The position numbers and the translations under genes were made by a program. Positions 24,845 to 37,310 of a stretch of 64,000 nucleotides of DNA are shown here, piece by piece. The DNA is from Rhodamnia argentea (Eukaryota > Streptophyta > Magnoliopsida > Myrtales > Myrtaceae), in contig NC_063152.1 of NCBI RefSeq assembly GCF_020921035.1, forward strand, positions 27,961,903-28,025,902, given 5' to 3'. How positions within the stretch are numbered: position 1 is the stretch's first letter; each line of letters opens with the position of its first letter. The notes under the pieces are model-generated. The model was not told the origin of the DNA. It saw only the letters and a list, made by a program, of their open reading frames with translations, and did no database searches.

Positions 24845-26237
24845 AGGGGTGCCGATTACGCATTGGAGTTTTGCAAAAGCTGCGATTCAGTTCTTGGGTT
24901 TTGGAGATTCCGATTCTTTGCACGCAGATTTTAGTGTAGCGGCAGAGGGCCTATTTGCCACCTGTTTCTTGGTCATTCATTTGAGGGATGTTGGCATATT
25001 TGGTTTGCCTGTATCGTGTCCATTCTTTTGTAGGAGACTTCACATTTACTTCATTCTAAATCCTAAAGGACATTTTCCCCCCTCTAGGGGGAACGACCCA
25101 GACGCCTACACATGGATCTATAGGACACAAACATTGGCAAGCACTCCTACAGACAAAATGCGGTAATGTGTTTACAAGGTTGATGAGGTTAACAAAGCAT
25201 AATTCGTATCCTTTCCAACTGAAAATCGAATTTTTGTCGCGGGTTGTCTAGGAATGTCTTCGATGGCAACACATGATTATGTTACCTATACGCTTCAAGA
25301 TTAAAAGTAGCAGCTGAGCTTCAGCTGGACGTATTCCAGCTTCCACCTAACTATGAATAAAGATATTTTGCAGGAAATGTGTACTTGAAGTGAATGAACT
25401 GATCTATTTTGGTGACCCAGCTTCCCTTTTGCGGGGGTTTGGAGGTGAACCCTTTATGCTGTATCGTACATTGCAAGACGAGTGGAGTTGTAAATTTGCA
25501 ATGGAATGACTAGGCACCTATTCTTCATGTGGCCGGTGGGCCTCAAAAAGGCAGAGTGTTAGGTGACCAAAAAACTTCGCCATAAAAATTCACAGAGAAA
25601 TGGCCTCTTGCATGCTCTCTTTCTAGAATTAGCATATTTGATTGATCAGTTGTCACAGTATCTGCCTTAACAATAAGAACACACTTTAATACACATACCA
25701 CAAAGAAGGGAATATATATACATACATACATGCTCGATTCTTGTAGAGTAGTTATGTTCTACAGTTGAGAAGTAATCGCGGTTAACAAACAAAAGATTAG
25801 TTTATTGGCTAAATCTATAGGATAGAAAACGTTAATATTCAACACAAAACCCCATAAGATCATTTTCCAAAACTGAACTAGTAGAGCATAAAATCGATAA
25901 TAAAATTGTTAAAGAGAGTCGCATTTATTTAAATTATGTACCTTGTGGGAAAAGTTTGATCTATCCTCGAGTTGTGAAAAAGATGATGCACAGAAGGAAA
26001 GATTAAGCAAGCCCATTCCCGTTGGGTAGTTAGTAGCCCTCAAAAATTTGGAGGGAAACATGATTACTAACCACCATCTTTGCTACCCACCCCTCTCCCT
26101 AAGCTTCGCATACAAGAGACTGATACCTCTCAACCGCCAATAGTTCCTTCACATTCCCCAATCACACTTCTTGATCTTGATCTGGTTTCTCTCTTTTCTA
26201 GAAACCTTTGATCTAGTTTCAGCTGCACAGTGCTTTC
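24845..26237. other. DRP1 3' region and b561 upstream
   Basis: 24845 to roughly 25400 is probably the DRP1 3' untranslated region (an AATAAAGATA near 25356). The rest is AT-rich intergenic DNA and the promoter of the next gene. No coding signal. Confidence 0.4.
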
Positions 26238-28501
26238 ATGGCAGGTTTTGGATCTTGGGTCTCACTTGCAAGGTTCATTTTCGGGCTATGCGTCCTCATT
26301 TTTGTGCTGGAACATGAAATGTTTGCAGCAGCTGATGATGCTGGATCAAACGAGAAAGGGCCAGAAGAGTGCAGGACCGATCTCGCAAGCTTGCTTCCTC
26401 CACCGTACAGTAACATTTCCCAATCCAAACTGTCCTGCATGACCGTTTGGAATACTTTTGTTCTGAGAGTGAGTAAACTTCAACCACATCGGTGAAATGG
26501 AACTTTACATTTGTCAATCATGTTTGGCCGGAAATGACGCACTGCCCGGAAGTTCTGTGTGTTTATTGGTGGTAGAGTAGATAACTGCCGTCATTCTCTT
26601 TTTCTATTTATGGTAACCGAGCCAAATAAACTCATACGAAGGCATGAACTTGCACTTGATAGTGGCAGCTAATAGATAGCAGAATTAATCGAAAGGCACC
26701 TAAGCATGACCAAAGGAAAACAATTATGTTTGCAGAGATACCTTAGAGCTAGATCCATTTTCACCAAAGCATAGACCTACTCTTTGCTGACTGAAATTCT
26801 CATTTGCCACAGCATTACCAGAGTGAAGACGGCACTTTGACCATTATGTTATCTGCTGTATACACCACGGGATGGGTTGGAATCGGTTTCTCAAAGGACG
26901 GGTTGATGGTTGGATCCAGTGCAATGGTTGGATGGTTCAACAAAAAGGGCCAACCAAAGATCATGCAATACTACCTGCAAGGTACTGCTGCCTCCAAAGT
27001 TATACCAGGCAAAGGCGAATTGCCACTCAGCGGAGTTCCAGCGGCTGTTGCACTTCACTCCTCTAGAATTTACGTGGCTTTCCAGCTGAAGTTGAGCAAA
27101 CCTCTTGCCAGACAACCAGTCATTTTGGCTTTTGGAACTGCATATCCGAAGCACCACCGACTCACCCATCATGTCGATAAAACAACAATCTATGTCGACT
27201 TTGTAGCAGGTTCCTTGCACTCTACTAGAACTTTATCCTCCCTCGATTGTGCTCTTTCCATTTTGAATATCGCAACACCATTTTCAGCTCAAGAGCGACC
27301 CGGGGTGGTGAAGGAGTAAACCTGTTTGACTGACGCAATCAATATATATAATCTGAACTAGCTAATGTTGTCTTTCCAAACATATAATGTTAATCTTAAG
27401 TTAATTACAATTCATTTTAAAATTACCATCTGTTGCTTTGTTCTGTATCATCTGGCTACAGCACGGATGCTATTATTGTGTTTTTCTTTCAGCCAGATGA
27501 GTGACTGAATTTTTACTCTCTGCAGGTTCAACGTCACCAGGGGCAAAATACGTGAGTGAGAGAAAGAGAACCCACGGGGCATTAGCCCTTATTGGATGGG
27601 GTCTAATCCTTCCTATTGGGGCGATAGTTGCCAGATACTTTAGGCACAAGGATCCCCAGTGGTACTACATTCATGCAATTACACAGTTCATCGGGTTTAT
27701 AATCGGGTTAGCTGCTGTAGTAGTCGGAGTGCAACTCTACAATGAAGTTCATCCCGACATACCAAACCACAGAGGAATTGGCATTTTTGTTCTTGTGCTA
27801 ACTATTCTTCAGGTTCGCTTTAACTTGATCACATTCTATTCTGAAATCGCGTCAAGTATGCTATCATGCAAAATCTGATACCTCATCACTTGGCAAATTT
27901 GCCAGTGAATGTGGCTTCTAAAACCAAGTACTCGCTTGACATTTGGTTACCTATCGTGAAAGCTAAGCGATTGAAAGAAAGGTTTCTCTATCCAGCCGAT
28001 CGTGATCAATCTGACAAGTCATGCGCGGCAATGAAAGGACCCAATATATCTAAGGAGTTGATATGAAGAGTCTCCTTGGATTGGAAAGATTGCTTTATGG
28101 TGCTCGCTAATCTGAATGTGTCATTTTATTTTCAGATATTGGCGTTCTTTCTGCGGCCGGACAAGGATGCCAAGATTCGAAGGTACTGGAATTGGTACCA
28201 CAGCTGGGTAGGAAGACTTACCCTCTTCTTTGGAGCAATAAACATAGTGTTGGGGACAGAAGCAGGGCATGCAGGGAATGAATGGAAGATAGGATATGGG
28301 TTTCTAGTCAGCTTGGTTATAGCTGCAGTTATCATTCTGGAAGTGTTATTTCGGATGAAAAGAAGAAATTCAACAAGACTTGAGGTGCCTTCTGCCTTCC
28401 AGATGAATCCCATTGAAGAAGCATTGCCAAATAAAGGTCCGTTCTCAGCTTCTATTCACATTACTAATGCATTGTTCTTAAATAGTATATTGACTGGTTG
28501 A
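26238..28501 (+). CDS. Cytochrome b561 and DOMON domain-containing protein
   Basis: Four exons, 26238-26468, 26813-27209, 27526-27812 and 28136-28501, encode about 426 residues. Such proteins are ascorbate-linked transmembrane electron-transfer proteins of the plasma membrane. Residues 1-33 form a signal peptide (FGSWVSLARFIFGLCVLIFV). A DOMON/DUF568 domain follows in exon 2, with GWVGIGFSKDGLMVGSSAMV and the PVILAFGTAYPK end block. The b561 core of five to six membrane helices has the four expected haem histidines in RTHGALALIGWG, YYIHAITQF, PNHRGIGIF and NWYHSWVGRLTLFFGAIN. The last 25 residues (after EEALPNK) have no family look. A possible donor AAAG|GTCCGT at 28435 suggests the true C-terminus may be spliced further on. 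Family secure. Confidence 0.92.
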
Positions 28502-31190
28502 GATAAAGGTGACTCTGACCAAACTCAAATTTTGCATTGATAAATCATGAGAAAGCACAGAAGTGAGGCTGCCATCACACAGATAGGAACTTTAGACCTA
28601 CCCACAAGCCGATGTTGATTTTCTCCTGCAAGGATGTCCCAACATGGTACTGAGCCTGCAGGGGTTGTTTCTCAAAGCATACCATTTCGGCTTCAGCTTC
28701 CTCATGCAAGCTCTTCACTGTGTTCAATCTCCTTCTCATCTTCAGTGACTTCTTTCAGTATCAGAATATGTAAGTAAAGTTTTGCTGCATTTTTTTCTCA
28801 TGATGCGGAGTGGCAGGTACTACTTTCATTTTCTTGCCCCTTTGACTTTCGAATGTGTTTGAGAACAGATGCATTGTTGTAAAAACAAGAAAGAACAAAA
28901 AAAAAGAACAGAGAATGAGCGTGTCAGGTTTTCTGAGTTTCATTTTCATTTAAATGGTAAATGATTGGAGGAAGCTTTCAAAAGGCAGAATGGTACAAAG
29001 TTCATACACTAGTCACATAAGCTGACTTCTACTTCATGAACAAAGAGGATAAACAATATGACCAATTAGAACAGAATGGAATGCGCTCACTGTATTAAAA
29101 TGTAAATAAGAACGTGTATTTTTCAATCCTCAAACTTCACTTTGCAAAGGCATGACAAGAATGATCCTCGTTTCATTGCTTATGCCCATTTTTCAATACC
29201 GGGCTTACATCAATTGTGTTGCTTTCGTTATTCTAGCAATGTAGCTTCATCTTTTTTAGACATTCAAAAGAAATAATAAAAGACATGCGATCATACAAGA
29301 GAAACCCACAAGACAAGATAGAAATAAATGAAACTCGCTCTCAAACTGAAAACATAAATTATGCTCCTTCAGTAACAACTTACAAGATGGACTTAGTTTA
29401 CAATTGCTGTATACATAGACTTACATCAACTAGATAATCAGGATCCACAGGTGCGTAATGCTCTGATACAGTGTCGATCGACATGATTGTAAAAGAAAAC
29501 AACAGATCTGCTGTGCTGTGGCAACCTGAAGGGACATTCAACTCATTATGCAGCGATGCAACAAATAAAGCCGCGACTGCCACTTAATAGGAATCAATTG
29601 AATCACAAAGGTACCTTTCTACTTTGACCTGCACATCAAATACATTAGGGAGATGAGCGTCATTAGAAAAATTCATGATCAACACAACAGGTTAATGACC
29701 ACCCTGCAAACCTCATAGGCTGAATTATCTGTAAGAAGACACTCTGTCAGACATTTTGTTCGGACTCGCAGAAACATGGCCTATTAACTAGTCACCCCCA
29801 TTTCTCCTTTAAGCTACATTCAATGCACCAGACTTGAAAAACGCCATAACAGACAGAATGGGCGTAACAGGGGAACGAAGGATCAGTACAAGGATTCTGA
29901 TCAATGCAGGACGATGTCAGGTGTCGATGAATGTGCCATCGTGTTGGGAGAAGTCTAGGTGAGCATTCCATATTAGAATGCAACCCACGCCTTTTAATCC
30001 AACCCACGACCATAATCAACAAGAGGATGTCGAGCATGGCCAGATCAATGTACAAGAGGTTGCGAAAGTCGCTATGCCACAACTTAAGCAAGGACTGGGG
30101 CCCTCTTAGTTTTTGATTAAGCTCGACACAATCGTCCTGCTCAGACCTTTTACTTTCAAACATCACATCCAAGTCCCAACATCGAACAATCAACAGAAAA
30201 CCATAATTCAGGCATCACTAACGACTGATCACTAATTACCAGACACAGCATAAGCAGCATTTTCCTCCACAAACAAGTGACCTTTTAAGCAAATGCAAAA
30301 GACCGATTTTTATGAGGAATCTTGAAACCGTGCAAATTGTACCCTATGCGCAAAAAATCAGCTAAAATGAACCAACTGTTACAAGCCCAGAACCATGAAA
30401 GTGAGATTGACGATTAAGAAATACTTTCATCAGTTTCCCCGGCTGAATTCCATGAAACAGAGAGCCGCTCCGGAGGATAGTTTGATCCATTAAGCCGCAA
30501 TCCGACAAACCATCATGCACCAAAACGGCCAAAAATAGCCCAAAAGACAACCCTTTTTTGCAATTGGAGGAAGAACTGGAAGGAAAAAGGGGAGAAATTT
30601 CGCCATTTTCCTCTAGGCAAGCCACCATGGCCAGCCCCAGCCCTGTGAAGAATGAAAGTCAACTAGGGTTTTCAAGAGGGTTCATCCGGGACGGGTTTGT
30701 CAGCCTTTCTTTTCTAGACCATGATCGTCGGGTCGGGCCGTTTGGGCCCAAGACTGGACCTATGTTTTTTTTTTTTCTTTTCTTGACGAGAAAACCACCT
30801 AATTTTGTTTATTTTTTTTCACATGGTAAGCTCTCTCTCTCTCTCTCTCTATATATATAGTCGACATGGTGAGATATTGAATAGTGTAAGAATCGACCAA
30901 TTGTTTGAATGTACCAGAAACTTGTACATACCCTTTGCACGGGCATTCTCAGTTATACAAAAAAAAAAAAAAACATTTCGCATTCTGATGAAAAAGAAAT
31001 GTTTGCTTGCAAAGCTTTGGCTGGTTTTAAGCTCTGGCTTCTCGGTAAACATCAACTCCTTGGGGGCTCAGATCCTATGGAATAGTTTATGGAGGCTTGC
31101 TTTGATGCAAGACCAAGACAACTCGCCATGAAGTTTGACTTTGGTAATGGTAATATATTAATAGGGACTTGAACTTGATACGAGCAACTT
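28502..31190. other. 2.7-kb interval without a recognised gene
   Basis: Minus-strand frames at 29398-29583, 29792-30193 and 30362-30628 are longer than average but match no family I know. The minus strand at 30870-30600 passes from a CT/AT microsatellite (30830-30860 on plus) into a leader-like stretch, so a non-coding transcript on the minus strand is possible. This is a guess without direct support. Confidence 0.3.
30831..30860. repeat. (CT)n(AT)n compound microsatellite
   Basis: CTCTCT run continuing into ATATATATA, intergenic. Confidence 0.8.
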
Positions 31191-31193
31191 ATT

Positions 31194-31204
31194 TTGTATA
31201 TATG
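31194..31204 (+). promoter_or_regulatory. TATA box of the ATL-like gene
   Basis: TTTTGTATATATG ends about 35 bases before the start codon at 31240. This leaves little room for a leader, so either the 5' UTR is very short or transcription uses another site. Confidence 0.4.
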
Positions 31205-31239
31205 CCCGTTTCATTCTCAAGGCAAGTCCCTTCAGAATC

Positions 31240-32853
31240 ATGTATATCTTAGCTAATCTCTTTGTTCTCTTCCTCTTCCAGAGCAGAACTGCCGCGCAGA
31301 ATTGCTCCGTTATGGCTTGCAGCAGCAGCAGCATCCCGGTTCGCTTTCCCTTTCGTTTGGAAGACCGTTGGCAACCCGAGAGCTGTGGGTACCCCGGCTT
31401 CAACTTAAGTTGCGATGACCTAGGAAGGACAATCATGAGACTTCCTTATTCTGGTGAATTCTTCGTCCGCGAGATAAATTTTCCTGTGCAACAGATACAG
31501 CTCTATGATCCAGGGGATTGCCTCCCTAAACGACTTCTTCAGCTGAATCTCTCAGATTCTCCGTTTTCCACCACTTATTATGAGAACTTCACCTTCCTCG
31601 ACTGTCCAGTGAATCTCACATCTCGCTATTCCGCCATCGGCTGCCTCAGTAACAGTACTCGCACGGTCCTTGCATCTTCGGATGAGAGCTTCGTGAAGAG
31701 TATGGCCACGGTCTGCAGCATAATCGTCAGTCGACCGATCCCAATATCTTGGCCCATTCAATACGATCAGGGCCCTCCAGATTTCCTGAATCAGGATCTT
31801 CAGCTCTCCTGGTTTACGCCTGACTGCATAGATTGTGAAATGGAGGGTGGCGTATGTGGTTTTGCAAGTAACAGCAGTCAAAACATCGGTTGTTTCAGAA
31901 TTCCTGCTAAAGGTAACTCTTTTCTTTTAGATCCTTGAATTCATGACCTGTTAACTTCATCAATCTTAACCATATCTGCGACGAAGCTTTGTTAAAAGTT
32001 TCATCAGACGGGGTCAAGATATTCGTGGTGGCTCCAGGGTCCTAGCCCTGGTGAACACCTGTATAGTTTTCTGCAACTCCATTTGGTATTGATAAGGACA
32101 CCACACAATAATCAGTCTCATATCTATGTGGCGGCACTAGGCTTCAAACTCCGATCGCTATTTTAAGCTTTCGAAGAATTTTCCTACTTCCCATAGAATA
32201 TAAGTGGCGATGGCTATTGCACGCATTGTCAACCATATTAGAGAATTAAAGAACGAGCGCAGAGATGTCATTTCCTTGCTGTACACGATTCCACAGCTAT
32301 CAAACCGATTGTATTATTATTGAGTTCTTGTCCATGAGGCCCATAGTCAACGCTCCTCTCTGGGGTTCACCAACAAGTATCATTCAGATCTTATTTCCTT
32401 ATTATTTATGCCTTCCGTCTTTGATGGTTTCTCCTTTCAGGTCGAATGAGGAAGGGTCTATTGGTTTTCGGGATCGTATGCCTCACAATTACTCTACCAG
32501 CAATCTTTAGCTCCCTCGGGATTGGCGTCTTCATATGCTGCACGGACCGAAGACGGAGCACTGATCCAGCCGCCGTGATCCCACAGCCGAGCATCGTAGC
32601 AGTTGGCCTGGACGACTCCACCATCGAATCTTTCACAAAGATAGTACTTGGCGAGAGTCTTCGCCTTACAGGACCCAATGACAATATTTGCCCGATATGC
32701 TTGGCTGAGTACCGGCCCAAAGAGATCCTGAGGTGCATACCCGCGTGTGGACACTGCTTCCACGCAGAGTGCATCGATGAGTGGCTCAAGATGAGCAGTA
32801 AGTGTCCGGTTTGCAGGAACTCTGCGTCGCCAGTCCCTCCTAATGATACTTGA
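31240..32853 (+). CDS. RING-H2 finger protein, ATL20/21/22 type (GUB_WAK ectodomain)
   Basis: Two exons, 31240-31912 and 32441-32853, joined inside a Lys-Gly pair, encode about 361 residues. This subgroup of ATL E3 ligases combines a wall-facing, galacturonan-binding-like ectodomain with a cytosolic RING. Residues 1-20 are a signal peptide (MYILANLFVLFLFQSRTAAQ). The cysteine-rich GUB_WAK domain follows (NCSVMACSSSSIPVRFPFRL, then QPESCGYPGFNLSC), with several N-glycosylation sequons. CIDCEMEGGVCGFASN precedes the intron, as in WAK-associated domains. Exon 2 opens with a membrane helix (LLVFGIVCLTITLPAIFSS) and ends with the RING-H2: CPICLAEYRPKEILRC, ACGHCFHAECIDEWL, CPVCRNSAS. All eight ligands (C-C-C-H-H-C-C-C) are present. 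Intact and confidently assigned. Confidence 0.94.
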
Positions 32854-34600
32854 TGAAAATTTCTAACTTTTTTCTCGCTGTAATAGTGTCAAACCTCCAT
32901 GACTGACGGCCATTTTTTTTCCTTTCAAGTTCTCTGCACTTAGTGTCAATCCCCTTAACCACACAAATTGTTTCTCACTAACATAAACGTGCATCTGCAT
33001 AGAGAATGCATTGAGTCCATAGTTACTTCCGAGAATAGATTTGTTAAGATACTCCTGCTCTTTGATTGGTCGTGATACCGATATCAGGACTCAGGAGAAA
33101 TGCAACAGCTGAATAATTCCTAAGCAACTCGACGTTACTGTCTCCCTTACAAATGATAATACTTAGTCTATCCTTAAGGCTGAATATAGCTCGATGCACG
33201 CCGTATTTTTCTCGAAATTCTGTAAGAGATGTGTGGACAATTGGACATACCTTTTGCTGACTGCTCACATCTTCTTCAGATGAGGCGTGAAGCTGAAGGG
33301 ATTTTAGGAACCATGAAATGTGCATGACCTAAAACACGAACACCAAAATAGATTACAACCATCCCAGAAGAAATATAATATGAAATCAGCACAAGTAGTG
33401 TTTCATCCTCAGGTCATAAGCATCAAACCTGCCTCGAATCAAGAGATCATACTCTCGTATTGCCGGTCTGTTTCAATCAAACCAGGACATGAGATCAGGC
33501 AATGCAGACTCGCTTACTCAGCTTCCTCAAATTAACAACAGTACTCGTATTCTCAAAGTCAGCGTTCGGTCATGAATTATCTCCACCACCAAATCCACCA
33601 CCACCGCTATTATTATTATTGGGGTGTGGTTCATATTCCCCTTCGATAGGACGTGGGTCCTGCGTCACGTTGAGCAAGGTCCGGGAGAGCCGCCTTAGAG
33701 GTGTCTCAAGGGGGCAGTATTCCATGGACACTAAGGCTTTTACAAATTTAAGCCCATACTTTTTTATTAGTAGATTCAAGTTTGGGCTTGAACTCATGAA
33801 TAACCAGTACTACTATATATGCTCCTTTTTTTTTATTGTAATTGAGTGATGTAACAAAAAGTGTAAGGTGCTAATTATAGCGAAATTCTCTACTAGACTT
33901 AACACTAGTTTAAGGGCGAACCAAGATATAATCTCGTGCATCGATTTTTTTTCTCGCTGTTTTACGCTTTACTTCGTTGTAATTGTATGCCGAAACCTAA
34001 TAACCGGTATCGAGCTCAAGGTTACTAACAAGTTTGGACTTAACTATCATATGGGAAAGATACAAGGGTGGTCGGTTTATATGTGTGAGGAAAGCCTCAT
34101 CCTTTGAGCTAGTTTTTGCGGTGAGAAAGGACCAACATCATCCAAGAGGAATCATAATGGGAGACACTAAAGAAAAAGAAAAAGAAAATAAAAAAAACTC
34201 CCAAATTGGCCTCACATTTGACTCTTTACTAGTATAGCATCCTAAATGAGGAAAAAACGAGAGGTAATAGGGTCAATACATTGTGAATGAAGTGTCTAAG
34301 ACAAATTAGGAGTGGAAGAAGGGCAACCCAATCGGAGTTTAGATAAAGAGAACTATATATGAAATTCTATTAATTTCTATAAATATAGCACATTTTTAAT
34401 TCCAACATTGATTCATAGTAATATTCTGAATTTTTTATACAATTCGAGATTCCTTGATGGTTTAATTTCAAATTGAATATCACGAAAAATAGCAGAAGAA
34501 TACCACAAGTGCCAAAGTTTGTGTACGATACTTTCTTTGGTATCAAAATTTTTAGCCAACTCACTTTAATGTAAAATCAGGAAAAAGACGATTAATTAAG
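32854..34600. other. Intergenic, no gene assigned
   Basis: One minus-strand frame (33570-33797) encodes a basic core PLETPLRRLSRTLLNVTQDP followed by an Asn/Gly-rich tail. I do not recognise it and see no neighbouring exons. 33044-33325 on the minus strand is another orphan frame. The remainder is AT-rich. Confidence 0.3.
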
Positions 34601-34619
34601 TGCTAATAGCGAGAGACTC

Positions 34620-34935
34620 CGATAAAAAAATATACGTGGCATTTTTATTTAAATCAATTTAGTGCCACGTCATTTATAATTAATAAATAAGTCTACATGG
34701 CAATTTTTTAATAAAAAAATTAATCCACAAGGACTCTAGGTGGAAATTTATTTAAAAAAATTTAGTACTAATTTTTAAAAATAAGCTAACTACATTTAAA
34801 AAAAATTAAATTAAATTTGAAAAATAAGATAAAAAACTAAAAAAAAAAGGTCAAAAAGTTGAAAGAAAAAGGGGATTGCTTGGAACAAAGGTGCCGGCCG
34901 CACCCCACCATCATCGGGAATGGCTGGCAAGGGAG
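34620..34935. repeat. Dispersed repeat family B, copy 1
   Basis: AT-rich block with the words CATTTATAATTAATAAAT and AAATAAGCTAAC, followed by CCCCACCATC and a GGGAATGGC word. The same words occur in the same order at 43196-43510, so the two are copies of one dispersed, non-coding element. Ends not defined. Confidence 0.55.
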
Positions 34936-34942
34936 AGGTGGT

Positions 34943-35200
34943 GCTTTTTTCACTCCTCTTTTGGCTAATACACTCCCCTTTTCTTGTGTTTTGACCATAA
35001 TATTCATTGTGTGGCCCACCACTCTACAAAATTAATCCTTTTTTCTTTAGTTAACTCTTCTTCTTTTTTACCAAAAAGAAAAATCTCTTCCTTTTTTGTT
35101 TATTTTCTTTTTTTGTCCTTGCGGATCCCTCTTCATTCTTCTTGTTTCTTTACATGCCTTTGACGTCTCAATTCTAAGCTTCTTGCAAATGTATCTCCGT
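34943..35200. repeat. Left arm of a 4-kb inverted repeat pair
   Basis: Sequence from GCTTTTTTCACTCCTCTTTT to the TTTGACGTCT region (about 35160) matches, inverted and with mismatches, the stretch 38690-38938. The arms lie outside the hAT cluster at 35216-38006, so they may be the TIRs of an older element into which the hATs jumped, or two solo copies in opposite orientation. Confidence 0.6.
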
Positions 35201-35284
35201 TTTCTCTCTTGCAAGTGGACCTGTCAAAATGGGTCTTAAACTCATATATGACCTATTTAAGAAATAAATGGGTCATATATGGGT

Positions 35285-35690
35285 CACTCTTTCCCCTCCC
35301 CTCGCTCGCGAGTCGCCATATTCTCATCCTCTAAGTTCCAACCTAGCTCTGCACGGTCGCGCCTCAGCGTCTCGTTCGACTCTTCGAGCTTTTCGATCCG
35401 CCTCATCAAGTTGGCAACGGGGTTCTTGGAGCTAATCATGCCCTTGAGCACCTACCTGGACAGGGGACGCCGTCTCTCGTATGAGCTTGTGCTTGAGAAG
35501 CAGCTCGCGCTTGCGGAGTTCCCCAACCAAGCGGAGGAGCTCAGAGATGTCCGACGGGCAGGGCTGGACCTGGGCGAAGGAGTGCGGGAAGTAGGCGCTG
35601 AAGGAGTGGCGGAATGCCGCCTTCGGGGAGGAGCACTTGGCGGAGTTAGGCGACGACGACGGCTTCAGAGGATCATTGATGACCAGTCTA
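35285..35690 (-). pseudogene. Fragment of a CHUP1/IPGA1-like coiled-coil protein gene
   Basis: The minus strand reads SAKCSSPKAAFRHSFSAYFP, then SDISELLRLVGELRKRELLL and KHKLIRETASPVQ. After a frameshift near 35440 it continues in another frame with GMISSKNPVANLMRRIEKLE and ESNETLRRDRAEL. The SELLRLVGELRKRE block followed by a leucine-heptad coiled coil is typical of the N-terminal part of CHUP1-like and IPGA1-like proteins (chloroplast-positioning and microtubule-associated). Only this part is present: no start codon in context, the frame is broken, and there is no actin-binding or C-terminal domain. It lies wholly within the hAT-like element, so capture is the simplest explanation. The plus-strand frame over the same stretch is a shadow. 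Confidence 0.6.
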
Positions 35691-36770
35691 ACTGTTGTTT
35701 GTGGCCATCTTCTCCCTCAATCCATTTTTTAAAAATTATTTTCCATTCGAGCCCAACCACCCCTTATTCAACCCAGAAAAGCAAGAGCTTCGCAAAAATC
35801 CCTACAGAGAGAGAGAGAGTGCCATAGAGAGGAGTAGGCCTTTGCACATTGTGTTTCGAGATCACAGAATTCAACGCTTCCTCTTAAAGGTTTGCATCGC
35901 TTTTGTTTAACAACAAAGGTGTCCCATTTGAGATTCCAAGTCGAATCTGTTTCTGTTTCTAATTTTGTCCAATTCCCTGAAAATCAACTCTTCTTTAGCA
36001 TCACACATTCTGGACGCTTTGCTTGCTTCCTGCGGTTGAAGAGGGTGGTGCCGGCAGTGGAGGAAAGGGCAGAGTCGCATGAGGCGAAGGGGAGGGTCGA
36101 GCATGAAAATCTGTTGAAATGTTTTTTTTTTTAAATTATATCTTATATTTGCTAAATACTGAGTTTGTATAGTTAAAAAAATAAGTTCGTACTAATTTTT
36201 ATATGACTCTTTACAATTTATCGAAGCATTGAGTCATCACTTTAATCTCAATTAATTTTACTGGGAAGATTATAGAGTGACCGGGAAGAGAATAGGTAGA
36301 ATCGTATAAGGAAAAATCAATATGCGTGGCAGGCCGGCTGTGGCGGGGCGGAAGGTGGTGGCGGCCGAGTGGGCGACGGTGGGGGTGGGGGCTCGTCCGT
36401 GACGTCGAACCTCGCCTGTGGTCGGTTAGGGTTGGGCAGCCGTTGCTAATTGTAGAAAGGAAAAAAAAGAAAAAATAAATCATATTTTATAAAAGGAAAA
36501 AAATCACATTTCTAAAAGAAATAAAAATAAGAAAATTCAAATTTTTTAAAATTATAAAAAAAATATAAAAATTGTCCACTATTACTAAATATAGAAGTAT
36601 TTTAGTAATATGAGTCGAGTCGGGTATGAATTGGGCATGGGTTCGAGTCGGGTATGGATCAATAAATTTGTACTACACATAAATGAGTTATAAATAGGTT
36701 AATAGGTCAATTTGGATCGGACCATTTATGACCCAATTCAAACCCAATCCAATCCACCCCGTTTAACAGG

Positions 36771-37310
36771 TAGGGGTATGCAACTGGACCGGATTTACCC
36801 CGAACCCGGATCGGCCCACCCAAAAAACAAGGTCGGGAATCGGTTCTCGCTTAAACCGATTCGGGAATCGGTTCTAGGTGAAGACCCACCCGGACCGATT
36901 TTAGAACCGATTTTTAGTTTTTTTTTAAAAAGAAATCCTAGGTGAAGACCCACCAGTTAGGTCTATCGTCGCTTGCTCTTTAGTTGCCTCACGTCCCTCA
37001 CCTCCTCTCGGTCCTCTGTTTCTTCCCATCTTGTCGTATTATCTATTATATTTTAGACTGTTGCTTTTGGTGGATTATAATTTTTATTGGTTATTTCATT
37101 GATACTCATATTATTTTGATTAAAAAAAAAAGAAAAAATAGGTTTTCGGGTAGACCCTGGAACCGGACCGAAAAACAGGATCGGTTCCAAAACAGGTTTC
37201 AAAATAAACGGGGTCGGTTCTCGGTTCTAAAAGCTGAGAACCGGTTATAACAGGGTCGGTTTCGGGGTCTAGATTTAGACCCGGCCCACCCGGCCCATGC
37301 TCACCCCCTA
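36771..37310. mobile_element. Nested hAT-like element (540 bp)
   Basis: Starts TAGGGGTATGCA, ends GCTCACCCCCTA. Flanks are TTAACAGG (36763-36770) and TTGACAGG (37311-37318), a 7/8 target duplication lying in the right terminus of the larger element at 35216-37322, so it inserted second. The interior is made of GGTTCC/GAACCGG words arranged as degenerate inverted repeats around an AT-rich centre. Non-coding. Confidence 0.72.

Noticed and set aside
35279..35827. A 182-codon plus-strand open frame inside the hAT-like element
   Set aside because: It is the antisense shadow of the CHUP1-like fragment; the minus strand has the recognisable protein pattern.
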